Source of the DNA: G965197405 sp965197405
GTDB taxonomy: Bacteria; Chloroflexota; Dehalococcoidia; Lucifugimonadales; JAGWBF01
NCBI GenBank assembly: GCA_965197405.1
Contig: OZ240206.1
Span: forward strand, 2,356,001 to 2,420,000
Direction: 5' to 3'
DNA: 64,000 nt
The notes beneath the pieces were generated by a model, which had not been told where the DNA came from, ran no database searches, and worked only from the letters and a program-made list of their open reading frames with translations. Positions within the stretch are counted from its first letter, which is position 1; every line of letters starts with the position of its first letter. This document shows positions 9,082-18,575 of this stretch, piece after piece. A program made the translations under genes and the position numbers.

Positions 9082-10299
9082 ATGGAAGATGGTAAAGCTC
9101 GAATAAGTGTCAGAGGGCTATGGAAGGTCTTCGGGTCCGACCCGCAGCGAGTTACGACGCCTGACTGGAGTCACAAGACCAGAGGGGAAATTCAGGAGGA
9201 GACCGGCTGCGTGGTGGCCCTGAGGGACGTGAACTTCGACGTGGGAGAGGGAGAGATCTTCGTAGTCATGGGTCTTTCCGGGAGCGGCAAGTCCACCCTG
9301 GTCCGCTGCCTCATACGCCTTATCGAGCCGACCCTGGGCCGGGTACTGTTAGATGGCGATGATATACTCGATTACGATGACACCCAGCTCACTCAGATGA
9401 GACGCAAAAAGACGGCCATGGTGTTCCAGCGTTTCGGCCTCTTCCCCCACCGCCGGGTCGTTGACAACGTGGTCTGGGGGTTGGAGGTCCAGGGGATGGA
9501 CAAGGCAGAACGCCTCCAACTCGCCATGGAGGTCCTGGAGATGGTCGGACTGAAGGGCTGGGAAGACAACTACCCCAGAGAGCTCAGCGGGGGTATGCAA
9601 CAGCGGGTGGGACTGGCCCGCGCCCTTGCCGTGAATCCTGAGATCCTTCTGCTGGATGAGCCCTTCAGCGCCCTCGACCCCCTCATCCGGCGCACGATGC
9701 AGGACGAGCTAATCAAGCTGCAAGAGCAGCTACACAAGACCATGGTGTTTATCACCCACGACCTGGACGAAGCTCTGAAGCTTGGAGACCGCATCGTCAT
9801 TATGCGGGACGGGGCCATCATCCAGGAGGGCACCCCTGAGCAAATTGTCACCAACCCCGTTGACGATTATGTGGCCGAATTTGTCCGCGATGTGTCGCGG
9901 GCCAATGTCATGGATGCCCAGTCAATCATGTCTGAGCCGCCGTTAACCGTCCAGGTCACGGACGAATGCGACTCGGTACTAAGGGCTATGCGAAGCAAGG
10001 ACGAGTCATCGGCCTTTGTCCTCAGCGATGAAAACGCGCTGCTGGGGTTGATTACTCGTTCCAAAATTGAGCATCTCATACGGCAAAACGCCGGTGTCAT
10101 AAGTAACTCCTACGAAACTGTTCAGCCCGTGGCCCCCGGCGCCTACCTGAAAGAGCTGGTCCCCGTTGCCGCACAAACCGAACATCCCATTCCCGTTGTG
10201 GATGACGGCGGACGCATTCTTGGTCAAATAGATAGGGGGGCGCTCCTAGCCGGAATGGCTGAGGGTTTAATGGACAATGAAAGGGATAGCATCCCATAG
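9082..10299 (+). CDS. proV: Glycine betaine/proline-type ABC transporter ATP-binding protein
   Basis: A 405-residue ATPase with Walker A GLSGSGKST (near residue 75), Q-loop VFQRFGLFPHR, signature LSGGMQQRVGLARAL, Walker B LLLDEPFSALD and switch HDLDEA. The N-terminal segment before the core is longer than in generic ABC ATPases, as in ProV/OpuAA. The C-terminus (about 280-400) carries two CBS-like repeats (VMDAQSIMSEPPLTV, SSAFVLSDENALLG), which in OpuA sense ionic strength. ATG follows GAGGAATCAAT. It is followed after 11 bp by the permease gene and then the binding protein, so this is a complete importer. Substrate is probably a quaternary amine; osmoprotection versus catabolism is undecided. 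Confidence 0.9.
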   Translation: MEDGKARISVRGLWKVFGSDPQRVTTPDWSHKTRGEIQEETGCVVALRDVNFDVGEGEIFVVMGLSGSGKSTLVRCLIRLIEPTLGRVLLDGDDILDYDDTQLTQMRRKKTAMVFQRFGLFPHRRVVDNVVWGLEVQGMDKAERLQLAMEVLEMVGLKGWEDNYPRELSGGMQQRVGLARALAVNPEILLLDEPFSALDPLIRRTMQDELIKLQEQLHKTMVFITHDLDEALKLGDRIVIMRDGAIIQEGTPEQIVTNPVDDYVAEFVRDVSRANVMDAQSIMSEPPLTVQVTDECDSVLRAMRSKDESSAFVLSDENALLGLITRSKIEHLIRQNAGVISNSYETVQPVAPGAYLKELVPVAAQTEHPIPVVDDGGRILGQIDRGALLAGMAEGLMDNERDSIP

Positions 10300-10310
10300 G
10301 AGAGCTACTT

Positions 10311-11375
10311 TTGGACATTCCAGGCCAGCCATCCACAAGCACGGACCCCCAGGAGCAAGATCACTCTCACAACACGATCATTGCGACTTTCAGGGAGTTC
10401 GCGGCCCTCTACAGCAACCTGATCTGGTACGCAGCCATTGTCATTGCACTGGCGGTGTGCCTGGCTATCTGCCTTGTAATCTGGGGACCCGGCGTGGACT
10501 TCCCCACCGCATGGGGCAGAACCATCGGTTCCAAGGTGGACGAGTGGATTGGCTGGCTTACCATTGAGGCCGACTGGCTCTTCGACGGCATCAAAAACAT
10601 CATAACAAAGGTGCTCGTATCCATAGAGGACGCCCTGCTGTGGCTACCCTGGCCCGTCATAATCTTGGGCGTGGCCCTGATTGCATGGAAGCTGTCCGGG
10701 CGCAACGTAGCCCTCTTCTCCGGCGCATCCCTGATACTGGTCGGAATGATGGGCAGACTCCCCGGCGGCACCAGCACCCTCTGGGAAGGCTCCATGGAAA
10801 CCCTGTCCCTCATCTTCGTATCCGTAACCATATCCCTCATGTTCGGCATACCCCTGGGCGTACTCGCAGCCAGGAGCTCCCTCGCCAACTCTCTCATACG
10901 CCCCGCACTGGACGGAATGCAGACCATGCCCAGCTTTGTCTACCTGGTGCCCGGCATCCTGTTCTTCGGCCTCGGCAACGTGCCAGCCGTCCTGGCCACG
11001 GTGATATACGCCACGCCGCCGGTCATTCGACTGACCAACCTGGGAATTCGACAGGTCTCCCAGGACGTGGTCGAAGCGGCCCGTTCATTCGGGACCACGC
11101 CCTTCCAGATGCTCATAAAGATTCAGATACCCCTGGCTCTGCCCACAATCATGGCCGGCATCAACCAGACCACCATGATGGCCCTGGCCATGGTTGTCGT
11201 AGCCTCCCTGGTCGGCGCCGGCGGCCTGGGCGAAGCCGTCCTGCGAGCCTTGGGCAGACAGGAGGCGGGCAACAGCGCCATAGCCGGTCTGAGCATCGTC
11301 GCCATGGCCATCATCATAGATCGCATCACCCAGTCGGTCACAAGAGAGCGCCAACGCGTCCTCATAGGGGGTTAA
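10311..11375 (+). CDS. proW: Glycine betaine/proline-type ABC transporter permease
   Basis: A 354-residue permease with a long hydrophilic N-terminus, an early membrane segment near residue 45, and a BPD_transp_1 domain from about 160 to 345. The EAA loop reads VVEAARSFGTTPFQMLIKIQIP and the helices include MQTMPSFVYLVPGILFFGLG, both characteristic of ProW/OpuAB. The start codon is TTG 10311, chosen because ATAGGAGAG lies 7 bp upstream and overlaps the proV stop region. The C-terminal end VTRERQRVL matches family ends. It forms a dimer in the inner membrane with the upstream ATPase. Confidence 0.9.
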   Translation: MDIPGQPSTSTDPQEQDHSHNTIIATFREFAALYSNLIWYAAIVIALAVCLAICLVIWGPGVDFPTAWGRTIGSKVDEWIGWLTIEADWLFDGIKNIITKVLVSIEDALLWLPWPVIILGVALIAWKLSGRNVALFSGASLILVGMMGRLPGGTSTLWEGSMETLSLIFVSVTISLMFGIPLGVLAARSSLANSLIRPALDGMQTMPSFVYLVPGILFFGLGNVPAVLATVIYATPPVIRLTNLGIRQVSQDVVEAARSFGTTPFQMLIKIQIPLALPTIMAGINQTTMMALAMVVVASLVGAGGLGEAVLRALGRQEAGNSAIAGLSIVAMAIIIDRITQSVTRERQRVLIGG

Positions 11376-11616
11376 CCGGGGGTTAACCTCTGGGGAGACA
11401 CCCGAAGCCACCGGGTCAAACAAGGGACCGGTAGTGAAGGACACAAACGGCGGAAGACGCCAATAGTAAAAGACGGGGGAGGTTGTCGCAACACCCCCTC
11501 CAGAGCATCGCCAATGCGCAAGCAAGAAAGGGGGTTAATCGGAAAAGGAAGGAGGACCGCAGGACAACCAGCTTTCCCAATACAACACAAATACTTGAGC
11601 AAAACGAAAATTAGTC

Positions 11617-12717
11617 ATGAAAGGAAGGCTTATGCTAGGTACTAAAGCAACCAGGCTCTTTGCCTTGATGGGCGCGCTATTGATAATAGTCGCGCTGGCA
11701 GCGGCGGCTTGTGCGGAGAGCGCAACACCAACACCCCGCGTGGTGGAGGTGGAAGCGACAAGGATAGTGGAAGCGACAAGGATAGTGGAGGTAACTCCCG
11801 TACCGGCTCCCAAGGAGACGATCGTTTTCTCCGACCTAAACTGGACAAGCGCCCAGGTGCAGAACCGCATCGCCCAGTTCATCGTGGAACACGGCTACGG
11901 CTATCCCACGGATACCATACTGGGAGCAACCCTGCCGAACTTCCAGGGACTACAGAAGGGCGACATCCACGTAACCCTCGAAATCTGGCTGCCCAACCAG
12001 AGCATCGGCTGGGAAAAAGCCGTTGAAATCGGTGACGTGGTCTCCGTTGGCACCAGCCTCGTGGGCGACTGGCAAAGCACCTTCGTTGTACCAAAGTACA
12101 TCGCCGACCAGTATCCGGACCTGAAAACTCCCCAGGACCTGATGAAGCCCGAGTACCAGGAGCTATTCTCCACCGCCGACAGCCGGGGCAGAGCGCGCCT
12201 GGTTGCGTGCGTCATCGGTTGGTCCTGCGAACTGGTCAACACCGAGCAGATAACCACCTACGGGCTGGATGACCATCTGCACGTCATAAACCCCGGCTCT
12301 CAGGAAGCCATGTTCGCCGAGATCTACAGCGCGTATGAAAAGGAGGATCCGTGGCTCGGCTACATGTGGGGCACCGGCGACCCCGCCCTCAAGCTTGACC
12401 TCGTCCGCCTCGAAGAGGCCGCCTACACCGAAGAGTGCTGGGATGCCGACAAGGCCTGCGCCTTCGACGAGTCCCTCGTTCTGGTTGCCGTTCACAAGAG
12501 CCTGCTCCCCCGCGCCCCCGACGTCATTGGAATGCTCCAGAACTGGGAGTTCTCCATAGACGTCTACAAGAGCATTTTCCAGTGGATTGACGCCAACCCC
12601 GGCAGCGAAGCCTCGGATGCTGCCCGTTGGTTCCTCAATAACAACAAGGTATGGGAGAGTTGGGTCACGCCCGATGCGGCGACAAAGGTCAACGCCGCAC
12701 TGGATGACGGACTCTAA
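11617..12717 (+). CDS. Glycine betaine/proline-type substrate-binding lipoprotein (OpuAC/ProX-like)
   Basis: A 366-residue protein with signal peptide and lipobox LAAAAC near residue 31, then a short linker with repeated ATRIVE units. An OpuAC-type domain follows (VFSDLNWTSAQVQNRIAQF, NQSIGWEKAV, LVGDWQSTFVVPKYIAD, YMWGTGDP). Trp- and Tyr-rich motifs of this fold form the aromatic box for quaternary ammonium groups. It stands 241 bp after the permease gene, a gap in which no gene or clear hairpin is seen. It is the extracytoplasmic receptor for the upstream ATPase and permease. M6 (MLGTK) is an alternative start. Confidence 0.88.
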   Translation: MKGRLMLGTKATRLFALMGALLIIVALAAAACAESATPTPRVVEVEATRIVEATRIVEVTPVPAPKETIVFSDLNWTSAQVQNRIAQFIVEHGYGYPTDTILGATLPNFQGLQKGDIHVTLEIWLPNQSIGWEKAVEIGDVVSVGTSLVGDWQSTFVVPKYIADQYPDLKTPQDLMKPEYQELFSTADSRGRARLVACVIGWSCELVNTEQITTYGLDDHLHVINPGSQEAMFAEIYSAYEKEDPWLGYMWGTGDPALKLDLVRLEEAAYTEECWDADKACAFDESLVLVAVHKSLLPRAPDVIGMLQNWEFSIDVYKSIFQWIDANPGSEASDAARWFLNNNKVWESWVTPDAATKVNAALDDGL

Positions 12718-12845
12718 AACCCCGCCAACCTTAACCATACTGCGCGGCCCACCGGACCCGGCTTCCCACGCGCCGGGTCCAAACGAAGGGGGGTCAGGCA
12801 TGATGCTTGACCCCCCTAGCGATAGAATAGAAAGGAGAGGGACCC

Positions 12846-14309
12846 ATGGCATTGAAACTCCCTACACGTCAGCCCAGGCTGCCCCTAGTCCTGCAGCGAC
12901 GGAGCACCGATGAGTACACGCCACGTCCATATCATCCGGCGAACCTGCCGGTTGTAGCGCGTGTGATGGCCCAGGGGCCTGAGCACGCCAACCGCCTCAG
13001 CATGTCCCTGGGCGATTACTGGTCGGGCCGGCAGGGGACCGCCTCAGCCCTGCGAGCGCTGGACGAGGCCTGGGGCGGCGGCTTCTACAACGTGCCGCCC
13101 GAGGCGGCCCTGGACAGCGCAGCAGCCGATGCGGCCCTTGGCGGCGATCAGCTGGTGATAGACGTCCAGACCCACTACGTAGCCGACCGGCGCACGGCTA
13201 CGGACCTTGCCCTCAAGTTCATCGTCGAGCTTGGCGAGAGCGTGGCGGGAGACCGCTTCAAGGGCCTCGACAAGCTCGTGCAGGACCAGAACAAGGGCGG
13301 GTACGGCCTGGCCGAATACCTGCGCTGCGTCTTCCTGGAGAGCGAAACGGCAATGGCGGTCCTGACATCCGGCCCTGGAATCGAAGGGAAGGACGAGGCG
13401 CGCAACCTCACCAACCCGGAGATGTTCGGCACCCGGGAGCTGATTGAACGGCTCAACGGTACGGACCGCCTCATCAACCACTCCACCGTACATCCCAATG
13501 TCCCCGGCGAGATCGAGGCGATGGACCGGTGGCGCGACTGGTGCGTGCCCGCCGGCTGGAAGACCTACACGATGTACGGGGCTCAGGGCGCCGGCCCGAT
13601 GGTATGGCAGGGAAACGATTCCTGGATGATGGACGACGAGCAGGCCGGTCAGCCTTTCTTGCGTCGCGCGATGGAAACGGGCGTGCGCATCGTCTGTGTG
13701 CATAAAGGTATAAGCGCCGGGGCGGACGTCAGTTGGGACGGCCCATCTTCCCCCAAAGACATCGGCCCGGCGGCGAAGGCCTTCCCCGGCATCAATCTCC
13801 TTGTCTACCACTCCGGCTACGAGCCGCGGGAGGGAGACAAGGAGGAGGGGCCGTACTCGGAGGAGACCTCCGGCGTAGGCGTAAACCGGCTCATCAAGAG
13901 CCTGAAGGATGCGGGCGTTGGGCCGGGCGAAAACGTGTACGCTGAGCTGGGCTCCACCTGGTACCTCATGATGGCCCACCCACGAGAGACGGCCCACGTG
14001 ATGGGCAAGCTCCTGTCGGCCCTTGGCGAGGACAGAATCCTCTGGGGCAGCGATTGCATATGGTACGGCCCGCCGCAGCCGCTGATAGACACCTTCCGGG
14101 CCTTCCAGATTCCGGAGGAGTACTGCCAGCGCTACGGCTACCCCCAGCTAACCCCGACCGCGAAGGAGAAAATCCTGGGGCTAAATGCCGCTCGCCTGTA
14201 CGGCATAGACCCGCAGCAGGCCCGTGCCAGGGCCCGCAACGACGACCTTGCCTGGGTGAAGGCGGCGCTGGCCGAGTACTCCGCGAAGGGTACTCCTGCC
14301 CATAGCTAG
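12846..14309 (+). CDS. Amidohydrolase-family (Amidohydro_2) metal-dependent hydrolase
   Basis: A 487-residue amidohydrolase-like TIM-barrel protein. Visible signature parts: VIDVQTHYVADRRT at the position of the first metal motif (only one His of the usual HxH), HKGISAGADVSWDG, LLVYHSGYEPREG, and the terminal ILWGSDCIWYGPPQ, where the Asp aligns with the catalytic/metal Asp. A PTAKEKILGLNAARLYGI tail is typical of family end helices. ATG follows GAAAGGAGAGGGACCC. It lies directly after the binding-protein gene and before a hairpin, so it may be co-transcribed with the transporter. Reaction unknown; decarboxylase-type members are possible. Confidence 0.8.
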   Translation: MALKLPTRQPRLPLVLQRRSTDEYTPRPYHPANLPVVARVMAQGPEHANRLSMSLGDYWSGRQGTASALRALDEAWGGGFYNVPPEAALDSAAADAALGGDQLVIDVQTHYVADRRTATDLALKFIVELGESVAGDRFKGLDKLVQDQNKGGYGLAEYLRCVFLESETAMAVLTSGPGIEGKDEARNLTNPEMFGTRELIERLNGTDRLINHSTVHPNVPGEIEAMDRWRDWCVPAGWKTYTMYGAQGAGPMVWQGNDSWMMDDEQAGQPFLRRAMETGVRIVCVHKGISAGADVSWDGPSSPKDIGPAAKAFPGINLLVYHSGYEPREGDKEEGPYSEETSGVGVNRLIKSLKDAGVGPGENVYAELGSTWYLMMAHPRETAHVMGKLLSALGEDRILWGSDCIWYGPPQPLIDTFRAFQIPEEYCQRYGYPQLTPTAKEKILGLNAARLYGIDPQQARARARNDDLAWVKAALAEYSAKGTPAHS

Positions 14310-14365
14310 CCGAGTCCGTGTTACACCGTGGTTGCGGCACGTCTTCCTGAAGGGGTGTAGAAAGC

Positions 14366-14400
14366 CCGGCCCTCCCTCTTTTGCCAGGAGGGAGGGCCGG
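14366..14400. terminator. Strong hairpin downstream of the amidohydrolase gene
   Basis: A perfect 13-bp stem (CCGGCCCTCCCTC with its complement) and a 9-nt loop lie 57 bp after the stop codon. There is no T-run on the plus strand. It is likely the 3' end of the proV-to-hydrolase transcript. Confidence 0.55.
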
Positions 14401-14520
14401 AATGGTGCCGCAGCCTGGGTACGCTCCACTTGCCGTCTGAATGGAGGGCCACTGGTACGCGATGGCCGTCTCTGATTTCCCCGTGGGGTATTGCCCGTGG
14501 GATATTGATGGAGGACGAAC

Positions 14521-16365
14521 ATGAGACCCCTCTTCCTGCTTGCACTCATCACCCTCTTGATTGTCGGGGTCGCCTGTGGGTCGCGACCTACTCCAACATC
14601 AGTACCCACGGTAGCCCCCACGCCTACCCCTGCTGCTACCCCTACGTCCACACCTACCCTCGCTCCCAGCCCCACACCTGCGCCTACCTCTACTGCTACC
14701 CCTATGCCCACGCCTACCACCATACCTTTACCGACGCCCACACAAGTATCCACTCCCGCCCCGGCAGCCACGGAGCCTGTCCCCGGAGAGCCTGTAACTC
14801 CAGATGGCGAAACGGCTGCTGAGGCCAGTGAAAGAATCCAGAGAATAGTGGAGTCCGCAACCCTCGCGCGGCTCTGGAACGACCCGCCGACGCTGGACCC
14901 CCATCTCACCAGGGACAACACCTCGGGCACTATTGTTGTGGAAGTGTTCGGAGGGTTGGTGACCATAGACCGGGACCTGGAAATTGTGCCGGACCTGGCG
15001 GAGGCGTGGGACATCAGCGACGACGGGAGGACCTACACCTTTCACCTGAGACGAGACGGCCAGTTCCACGACGGCAAGCCCGTTACGGCCCATGACTTCA
15101 AGTGGTCCCTGGAACGGGTCACGGACCCCCTCACCAAGTCCCCGGTAGCGGATACGTACCTGGGAGACATAGTGGGCATGCGGGAAAAGCTCGACGGTGA
15201 AGCTGCCAGCCTGGCGGGGGTTCAGGTCATAGACGAACACACCCTTGAGATAGCCATAGATGAGGCCAAGGCTTACTTTCTGGCCAAGCTCACCTACCCC
15301 ACGGCTTTCGTCGTGGACATGGAGAACGTGGAGAGCAGCCGCAGGTGGTTCCTGGAGCCCAACGGGACCGGCCCCTTCAAGCTCGCCGAGTACGTGCCCG
15401 GCGACATACTGGTGCTGGAGGGAAACGAGAATTACCACCTGGGTCCTCCCAAGCTGAAGGAGGTCAGGCTTCTCCTCAGCGGCGGCGACCCCTCCCTGAT
15501 GTACGCAAACGATGAGATACATATCACCGGAGTAGGCCTTGCCGGCCCCGAGCTGGCGTCCCTGGACCCCCTCAACCCGTTGACCCAGCAGCTCCACGAG
15601 TCCCCACCGGCCTTCGATGTCCGCTATATGGGCATGAACGCCACTATGCCTCCCTTTGACGACGTTAAGGTGAGGCTGGCCCTCAACTACGCTATAGACA
15701 AAGAGCAAATCTCCCTTGAATTCTACCAGGACGCGTTGCCGCCGGCCAAGGGGATTCTACCCCCCGGATTCCCCGGCCACAACAGCGACCTCAAAGGCTA
15801 CGAGTACGACCTCGAGAAGGCCAAACGGCTCCTTGGAGAGTCCAAGTACGGGGGCGACCCGGAGCAGTTCCCCGCAATCACCCTTACGATTCCGGGAGAC
15901 CTCAGCTCCCGCCTGAGTCCGGACACGGAGGAAATTCTGAGAATGTGGCGCGAGGACCTGGAGATAGACATAGAGGTGCAGCTAACGGACTGGGCTACAT
16001 ACCTTCAGGACCTGGGGAAGTTCCGCTTCCAGATGTACGGAGGGTTGGGCTGGATAGCCGACTACCCGGACCCGGAAAACTTCCTGGACGTCCTCTTCCA
16101 TAGCGATAGCAGCAGCAACGAGACGAGGTATAGCAACCCCAAGGTAGACCAAATCCTGGAGCAAGCCAGGGTAGAGCGAGACCAGGGCGTCCGGTATCAG
16201 CTCTACCGTCAAGCGGAGGAGATGATTCTCCAGGACGCCCCCTGGGTGCTCCTGTGGCACAGCGGCATCGAGTACGTGCTGGTGAAGCCCTACGTCAAGG
16301 ACTACGTACTGGTCCCGCTGACGATACCGGTGCTGAGGTACATCTACATGACGGAAGAGGAGTAA
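14521..16365 (+). CDS. ABC-type oligopeptide solute-binding lipoprotein (SBP family 5)
   Basis: A 614-residue protein with ATG preceded by GGAGGACGAAC. The signal peptide is LLIVGVACG, followed by a Thr/Pro/Ser linker to about residue 80. The SBP family-5 domain is complete: RLWNDPPTLDPHLTRDN, LAEAWDISDDGRTYTFHLR, HDGKPVTAHDFKWSLERV, NGTGPFKLAEYVPGD, MGMNATMPPFDDVKVR, LALNYAIDKEQI. It is the third orphan family-5 receptor in 14 kb, with no permease or ATPase beside it. Ligand unknown. Confidence 0.85.
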   Translation: MRPLFLLALITLLIVGVACGSRPTPTSVPTVAPTPTPAATPTSTPTLAPSPTPAPTSTATPMPTPTTIPLPTPTQVSTPAPAATEPVPGEPVTPDGETAAEASERIQRIVESATLARLWNDPPTLDPHLTRDNTSGTIVVEVFGGLVTIDRDLEIVPDLAEAWDISDDGRTYTFHLRRDGQFHDGKPVTAHDFKWSLERVTDPLTKSPVADTYLGDIVGMREKLDGEAASLAGVQVIDEHTLEIAIDEAKAYFLAKLTYPTAFVVDMENVESSRRWFLEPNGTGPFKLAEYVPGDILVLEGNENYHLGPPKLKEVRLLLSGGDPSLMYANDEIHITGVGLAGPELASLDPLNPLTQQLHESPPAFDVRYMGMNATMPPFDDVKVRLALNYAIDKEQISLEFYQDALPPAKGILPPGFPGHNSDLKGYEYDLEKAKRLLGESKYGGDPEQFPAITLTIPGDLSSRLSPDTEEILRMWREDLEIDIEVQLTDWATYLQDLGKFRFQMYGGLGWIADYPDPENFLDVLFHSDSSSNETRYSNPKVDQILEQARVERDQGVRYQLYRQAEEMILQDAPWVLLWHSGIEYVLVKPYVKDYVLVPLTIPVLRYIYMTEEE

Positions 16366-16386
16366 GGGTGCGGACCCTGAGAATAT

Positions 16387-16440
16387 GCGCGCCGGTACGC
16401 TTTCTGGTACATGAAACCTGCCCCACCCCTACCGGCGCGC
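16387..16440. terminator. Long-loop inverted repeat after the third SBP gene
   Basis: GCGCGCCGGTA (16387-16397) pairs with TACCGGCGCGC (16430-16440), an 11-bp perfect stem with a 32-nt loop, 22 bp after the stop codon. A second inverted repeat, TGCCTGCTGA/TCAGCAGGCA, occupies 16479-16521. Both may act as transcription-end structures between convergent genes. Confidence 0.4.
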
Positions 16441-16542
16441 CCCCTCACAAGAGAGTGGAATAGAACATTCCACCGGGCTGCCTGCTGAAGGGTTTCCCCG
16501 GAGTAGTCACGTCAGCAGGCAATTCACACGGGTTTCGCCCCT

Positions 16543-16752
16543 CTACCTGTGCGGCCTCGCATCATAGGAGTAGTAGCGCACACCCGGAAAGGGGACCCAG
16601 TAGAACCAGGGCGAAGTCTCGACGTACTCCAAGTCCGAAGCCCACGGGTCCTCTTCGACTATGCCGTCTAGGTCAAGCCCCACTATGGCCTCAGCCCGGT
16701 CCACCCCTGCTTCTGCTTCCTTGAGCTTGTCCCGCAACCCTAACACTACCAT
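16543..16752 (-). CDS. Small acidic hypothetical protein
   Basis: A 69-residue protein supported by a strong ribosome-binding site (CAGGAGGTGGCGCAATG). It has a charged helical N-terminus (LRDKLKEAEAGVDRAEA) and an aromatic C-terminus (SPWFYWVPFPGVRYYSYD). No domain recognised and no close partner gene. The AT-rich tract immediately upstream (16790-16860, ATATCATATTT-type) probably contains its promoter. Confidence 0.55.
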   Translation of the reverse strand: MVVLGLRDKLKEAEAGVDRAEAIVGLDLDGIVEEDPWASDLEYVETSPWFYWVPFPGVRYYSYDARPHR

Positions 16753-16880
16753 TGCGCCACCTCCTGAAAAGTGAGACGTTATGCCAAATGCACCTCACGT
16801 TATATCATATTTCATATAAAGAATATCATATTTATGATAACTTGTCAATTGCCATTGAAAATACCCTTCGTCCAACCATC

Positions 16881-16910
16881 GGTAGGGGCGATTCACGAAT
16901 CGCCCCTACC
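16881..16910. repeat. 30-bp near-perfect palindrome
   Basis: GGTAGGGGCGATTC, then AC, then GAATCGCCCCTACC: a 14-bp perfect inverted repeat in a gap between two minus-strand genes. Palindromes with this core are known as dispersed elements in several bacterial phyla. Only one copy is seen here. It may double as a terminator for the HPF-like gene. Confidence 0.6.
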
Positions 16911-16934
16911 CGACATTCCACCATTTTCATACCC

Positions 16935-17240
16935 TTATGCGGCCTCGGCAAGGCTGTCATAGGGCTTCACTCTCCGGCCCATACTGTCCATAGCCGAGTC
17001 CACCGCCGCCATAGCGTTGGGGCCATGCTCCTCACCCCTGATCGTGGTGGCCCCACCCCAGTCTATGGTAACCTGGGCCACCACCCGGTGGCGCGGGGTG
17101 CATTTGCTCACCGTGTCCAAGTCTACCCTGGCAGCCGTGATGCCGGGAAGCTGTCGCCTCATGCGGTGGACCCGCCTGGCGATGTGGTCCCGGACCCCTT
17201 CGTCGAGATCGAGGTCCCTGCCGCGTATCTGTATCTCCAT
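16935..17240 (-). CDS. Short ribosome hibernation-promoting factor-like protein (HPF/YfiA family)
   Basis: A 101-residue protein beginning MEIQIRGRDLDLDEGVRDHI, the beta-alpha start of the S30AE/HPF fold; the residue pattern continues with RVDLDTVSK and RVVAQVTIDWGG. The length matches short HPF or YfiA rather than long HPF with its dimerisation tail. ATG is preceded by GGGAGGTGCAAAGTC. It would bind the 30S A/P-site channel in stationary phase. The segment AMAAVDSAMDSMGRRVKPY matches the second helix. It stands alone. Confidence 0.75.
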   Translation of the reverse strand: MEIQIRGRDLDLDEGVRDHIARRVHRMRRQLPGITAARVDLDTVSKCTPRHRVVAQVTIDWGGATTIRGEEHGPNAMAAVDSAMDSMGRRVKPYDSLAEAA

Positions 17241-17459
17241 GACTTTGCACCTCCCGTTTAATGCCCCTTTAGCGGGGTCGCCGGACTGCTCTGACGTTTC
17301 TCACAGATTCGATGCTATCAAGTCGTGGAATCCGGCGTACAGGCAACCTAGCGCAAGATGCGCGGTCGGCGGTATAATGTTTGCATATTGGTGTAGCTAT
17401 GCACGAATGTGCAATAGCATCCAGGGTCTTTCGGTTCTCCTATAATGGCGATAATTTTC

Positions 17460-17524
17460 GTCACTCCTGCGAAAGCAGGAGTCCGGTATGACGAGTGGTG
17501 GATTCCCGCTTTCGCGAGAATGAC
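17460..17524. repeat. Dispersed palindromic repeat, family B copy 1
   Basis: GTCACTCCTGCGAAAGCAGGAGTCC, a short spacer, then GGATTCCCGCTTTCGCGAGAATGAC. It contains nested inverted repeats of the widespread GCGAAAGCGGG type. A second copy is at 23811-23877. Otherwise 17241-17570 contains only ATCCAGGGTCTTTCGGTTCTC (from 17419), which resembles the end of family A near 43600, and no gene. Confidence 0.65.
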
Positions 17525-17570
17525 AGAGTGAATCCTTAATAGCCCCGACATCTGTGGCAAAGGAGCAGAA

Positions 17571-18575
17571 ATGGCTACCGTCCGCGGCCTCAGAGGTATA
17601 TCCAACTTCGAGCTGGCTATCCGCTATTACGAGCTGGGCCAGTCCGTGGATGAGCTGGCAGCCGACCTGAATGTTGACCAGTCAACCGTTAGACGAAGAT
17701 TAAGTCAAGCCAAAAGAGACGGCCTTGTTCGCACCTTGGTAGTGCCGCCCCTGGACAGCACGGAGCTCACGAGACTCGAACAGGACGTCCGCTACAAGTA
17801 TGAGCTTGAGGATGTGGTGCTGGTTGTTGGCAGGGACGACGTTCTCGATATGACGGAGGAAACAGCGCCAAAGGAGGCGATGGTCCTGAGCATAGCCCAG
17901 GCGGCTGCCAGATACCTTGAGGAGCACCTTACCAACCGGGATACCCTGGTGGTCCCCTGGGGACGCATGGCGAACTACATAGCACGCCAGCTCAGACCGC
18001 CCCGGCCCCTGCCGGGTCTCACTGTGGTCCCGATGGTGGGTGTGCTGGCATTGGAGCATAACCCCTTCGACGCGAACATCCTGTCCTCTTCCTTCGCTTC
18101 TCAGTTTGGCGGGCGCTCCTTTCTGCTGCCCGCTCCCGCTGTGGTCGAAGTAAGGCTCGGCAAAATAATGGAAGAGCTACCCCTGGTGCAACGGGTTAAG
18201 GCGCTGTACGAGGAGGCGACGGCGGCCATAGTGCCCCTGGCGTCCCCGGACCCGGAGCGCTCCACCGTCGTCCGGATGGGCCTGCTCAGCCGTGACACAG
18301 TGCGGGACCTGCTGGTGCGAGGCGCTGTGGGAGAGATCGCGTCCCACTGGTGGTTTGACCGCTACGGCGAGGTGGTAGAGGAAGGGAAGGAACACGCCAT
18401 AGGGTTGGGACTGGAGGGGCTATACCACATGGTCGCACGCCGGGCCAGGGTGATAGCGGTAGTTGGAGCCAGCAGAGAGAGGATACTCCCTCTCAAAGTG
18501 GCATTGGACTGCGGTCTCGTGAACACCTTGATAACGGACCATATCACCGCCAGGGAGCTGCTGCACGAGTCCTAG
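17571..18575 (+). CDS. SorC/DeoR-type transcriptional regulator with sugar-binding domain
   Basis: A 334-residue regulator. The N-terminal HTH (residues 12-50) reads LGQSVDELAADLNVDQSTVRRRLSQAKRDG. Residues about 60-330 form a SorC-type sugar-binding effector domain (PF04198-like), seen in DTLVVPWGRM, VVPMVGVLALEHNPFDAN, VVRMGLLSRDTVRDLLVRGAVGEI and RVIAVVGASRERILPLKVAL. Such regulators usually bind phosphorylated sugars. No sugar-use operon is adjacent, so its target is unknown. ATG follows GGCAAAGGAGCAGAA. Confidence 0.85.
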   Translation: MATVRGLRGISNFELAIRYYELGQSVDELAADLNVDQSTVRRRLSQAKRDGLVRTLVVPPLDSTELTRLEQDVRYKYELEDVVLVVGRDDVLDMTEETAPKEAMVLSIAQAAARYLEEHLTNRDTLVVPWGRMANYIARQLRPPRPLPGLTVVPMVGVLALEHNPFDANILSSSFASQFGGRSFLLPAPAVVEVRLGKIMEELPLVQRVKALYEEATAAIVPLASPDPERSTVVRMGLLSRDTVRDLLVRGAVGEIASHWWFDRYGEVVEEGKEHAIGLGLEGLYHMVARRARVIAVVGASRERILPLKVALDCGLVNTLITDHITARELLHES

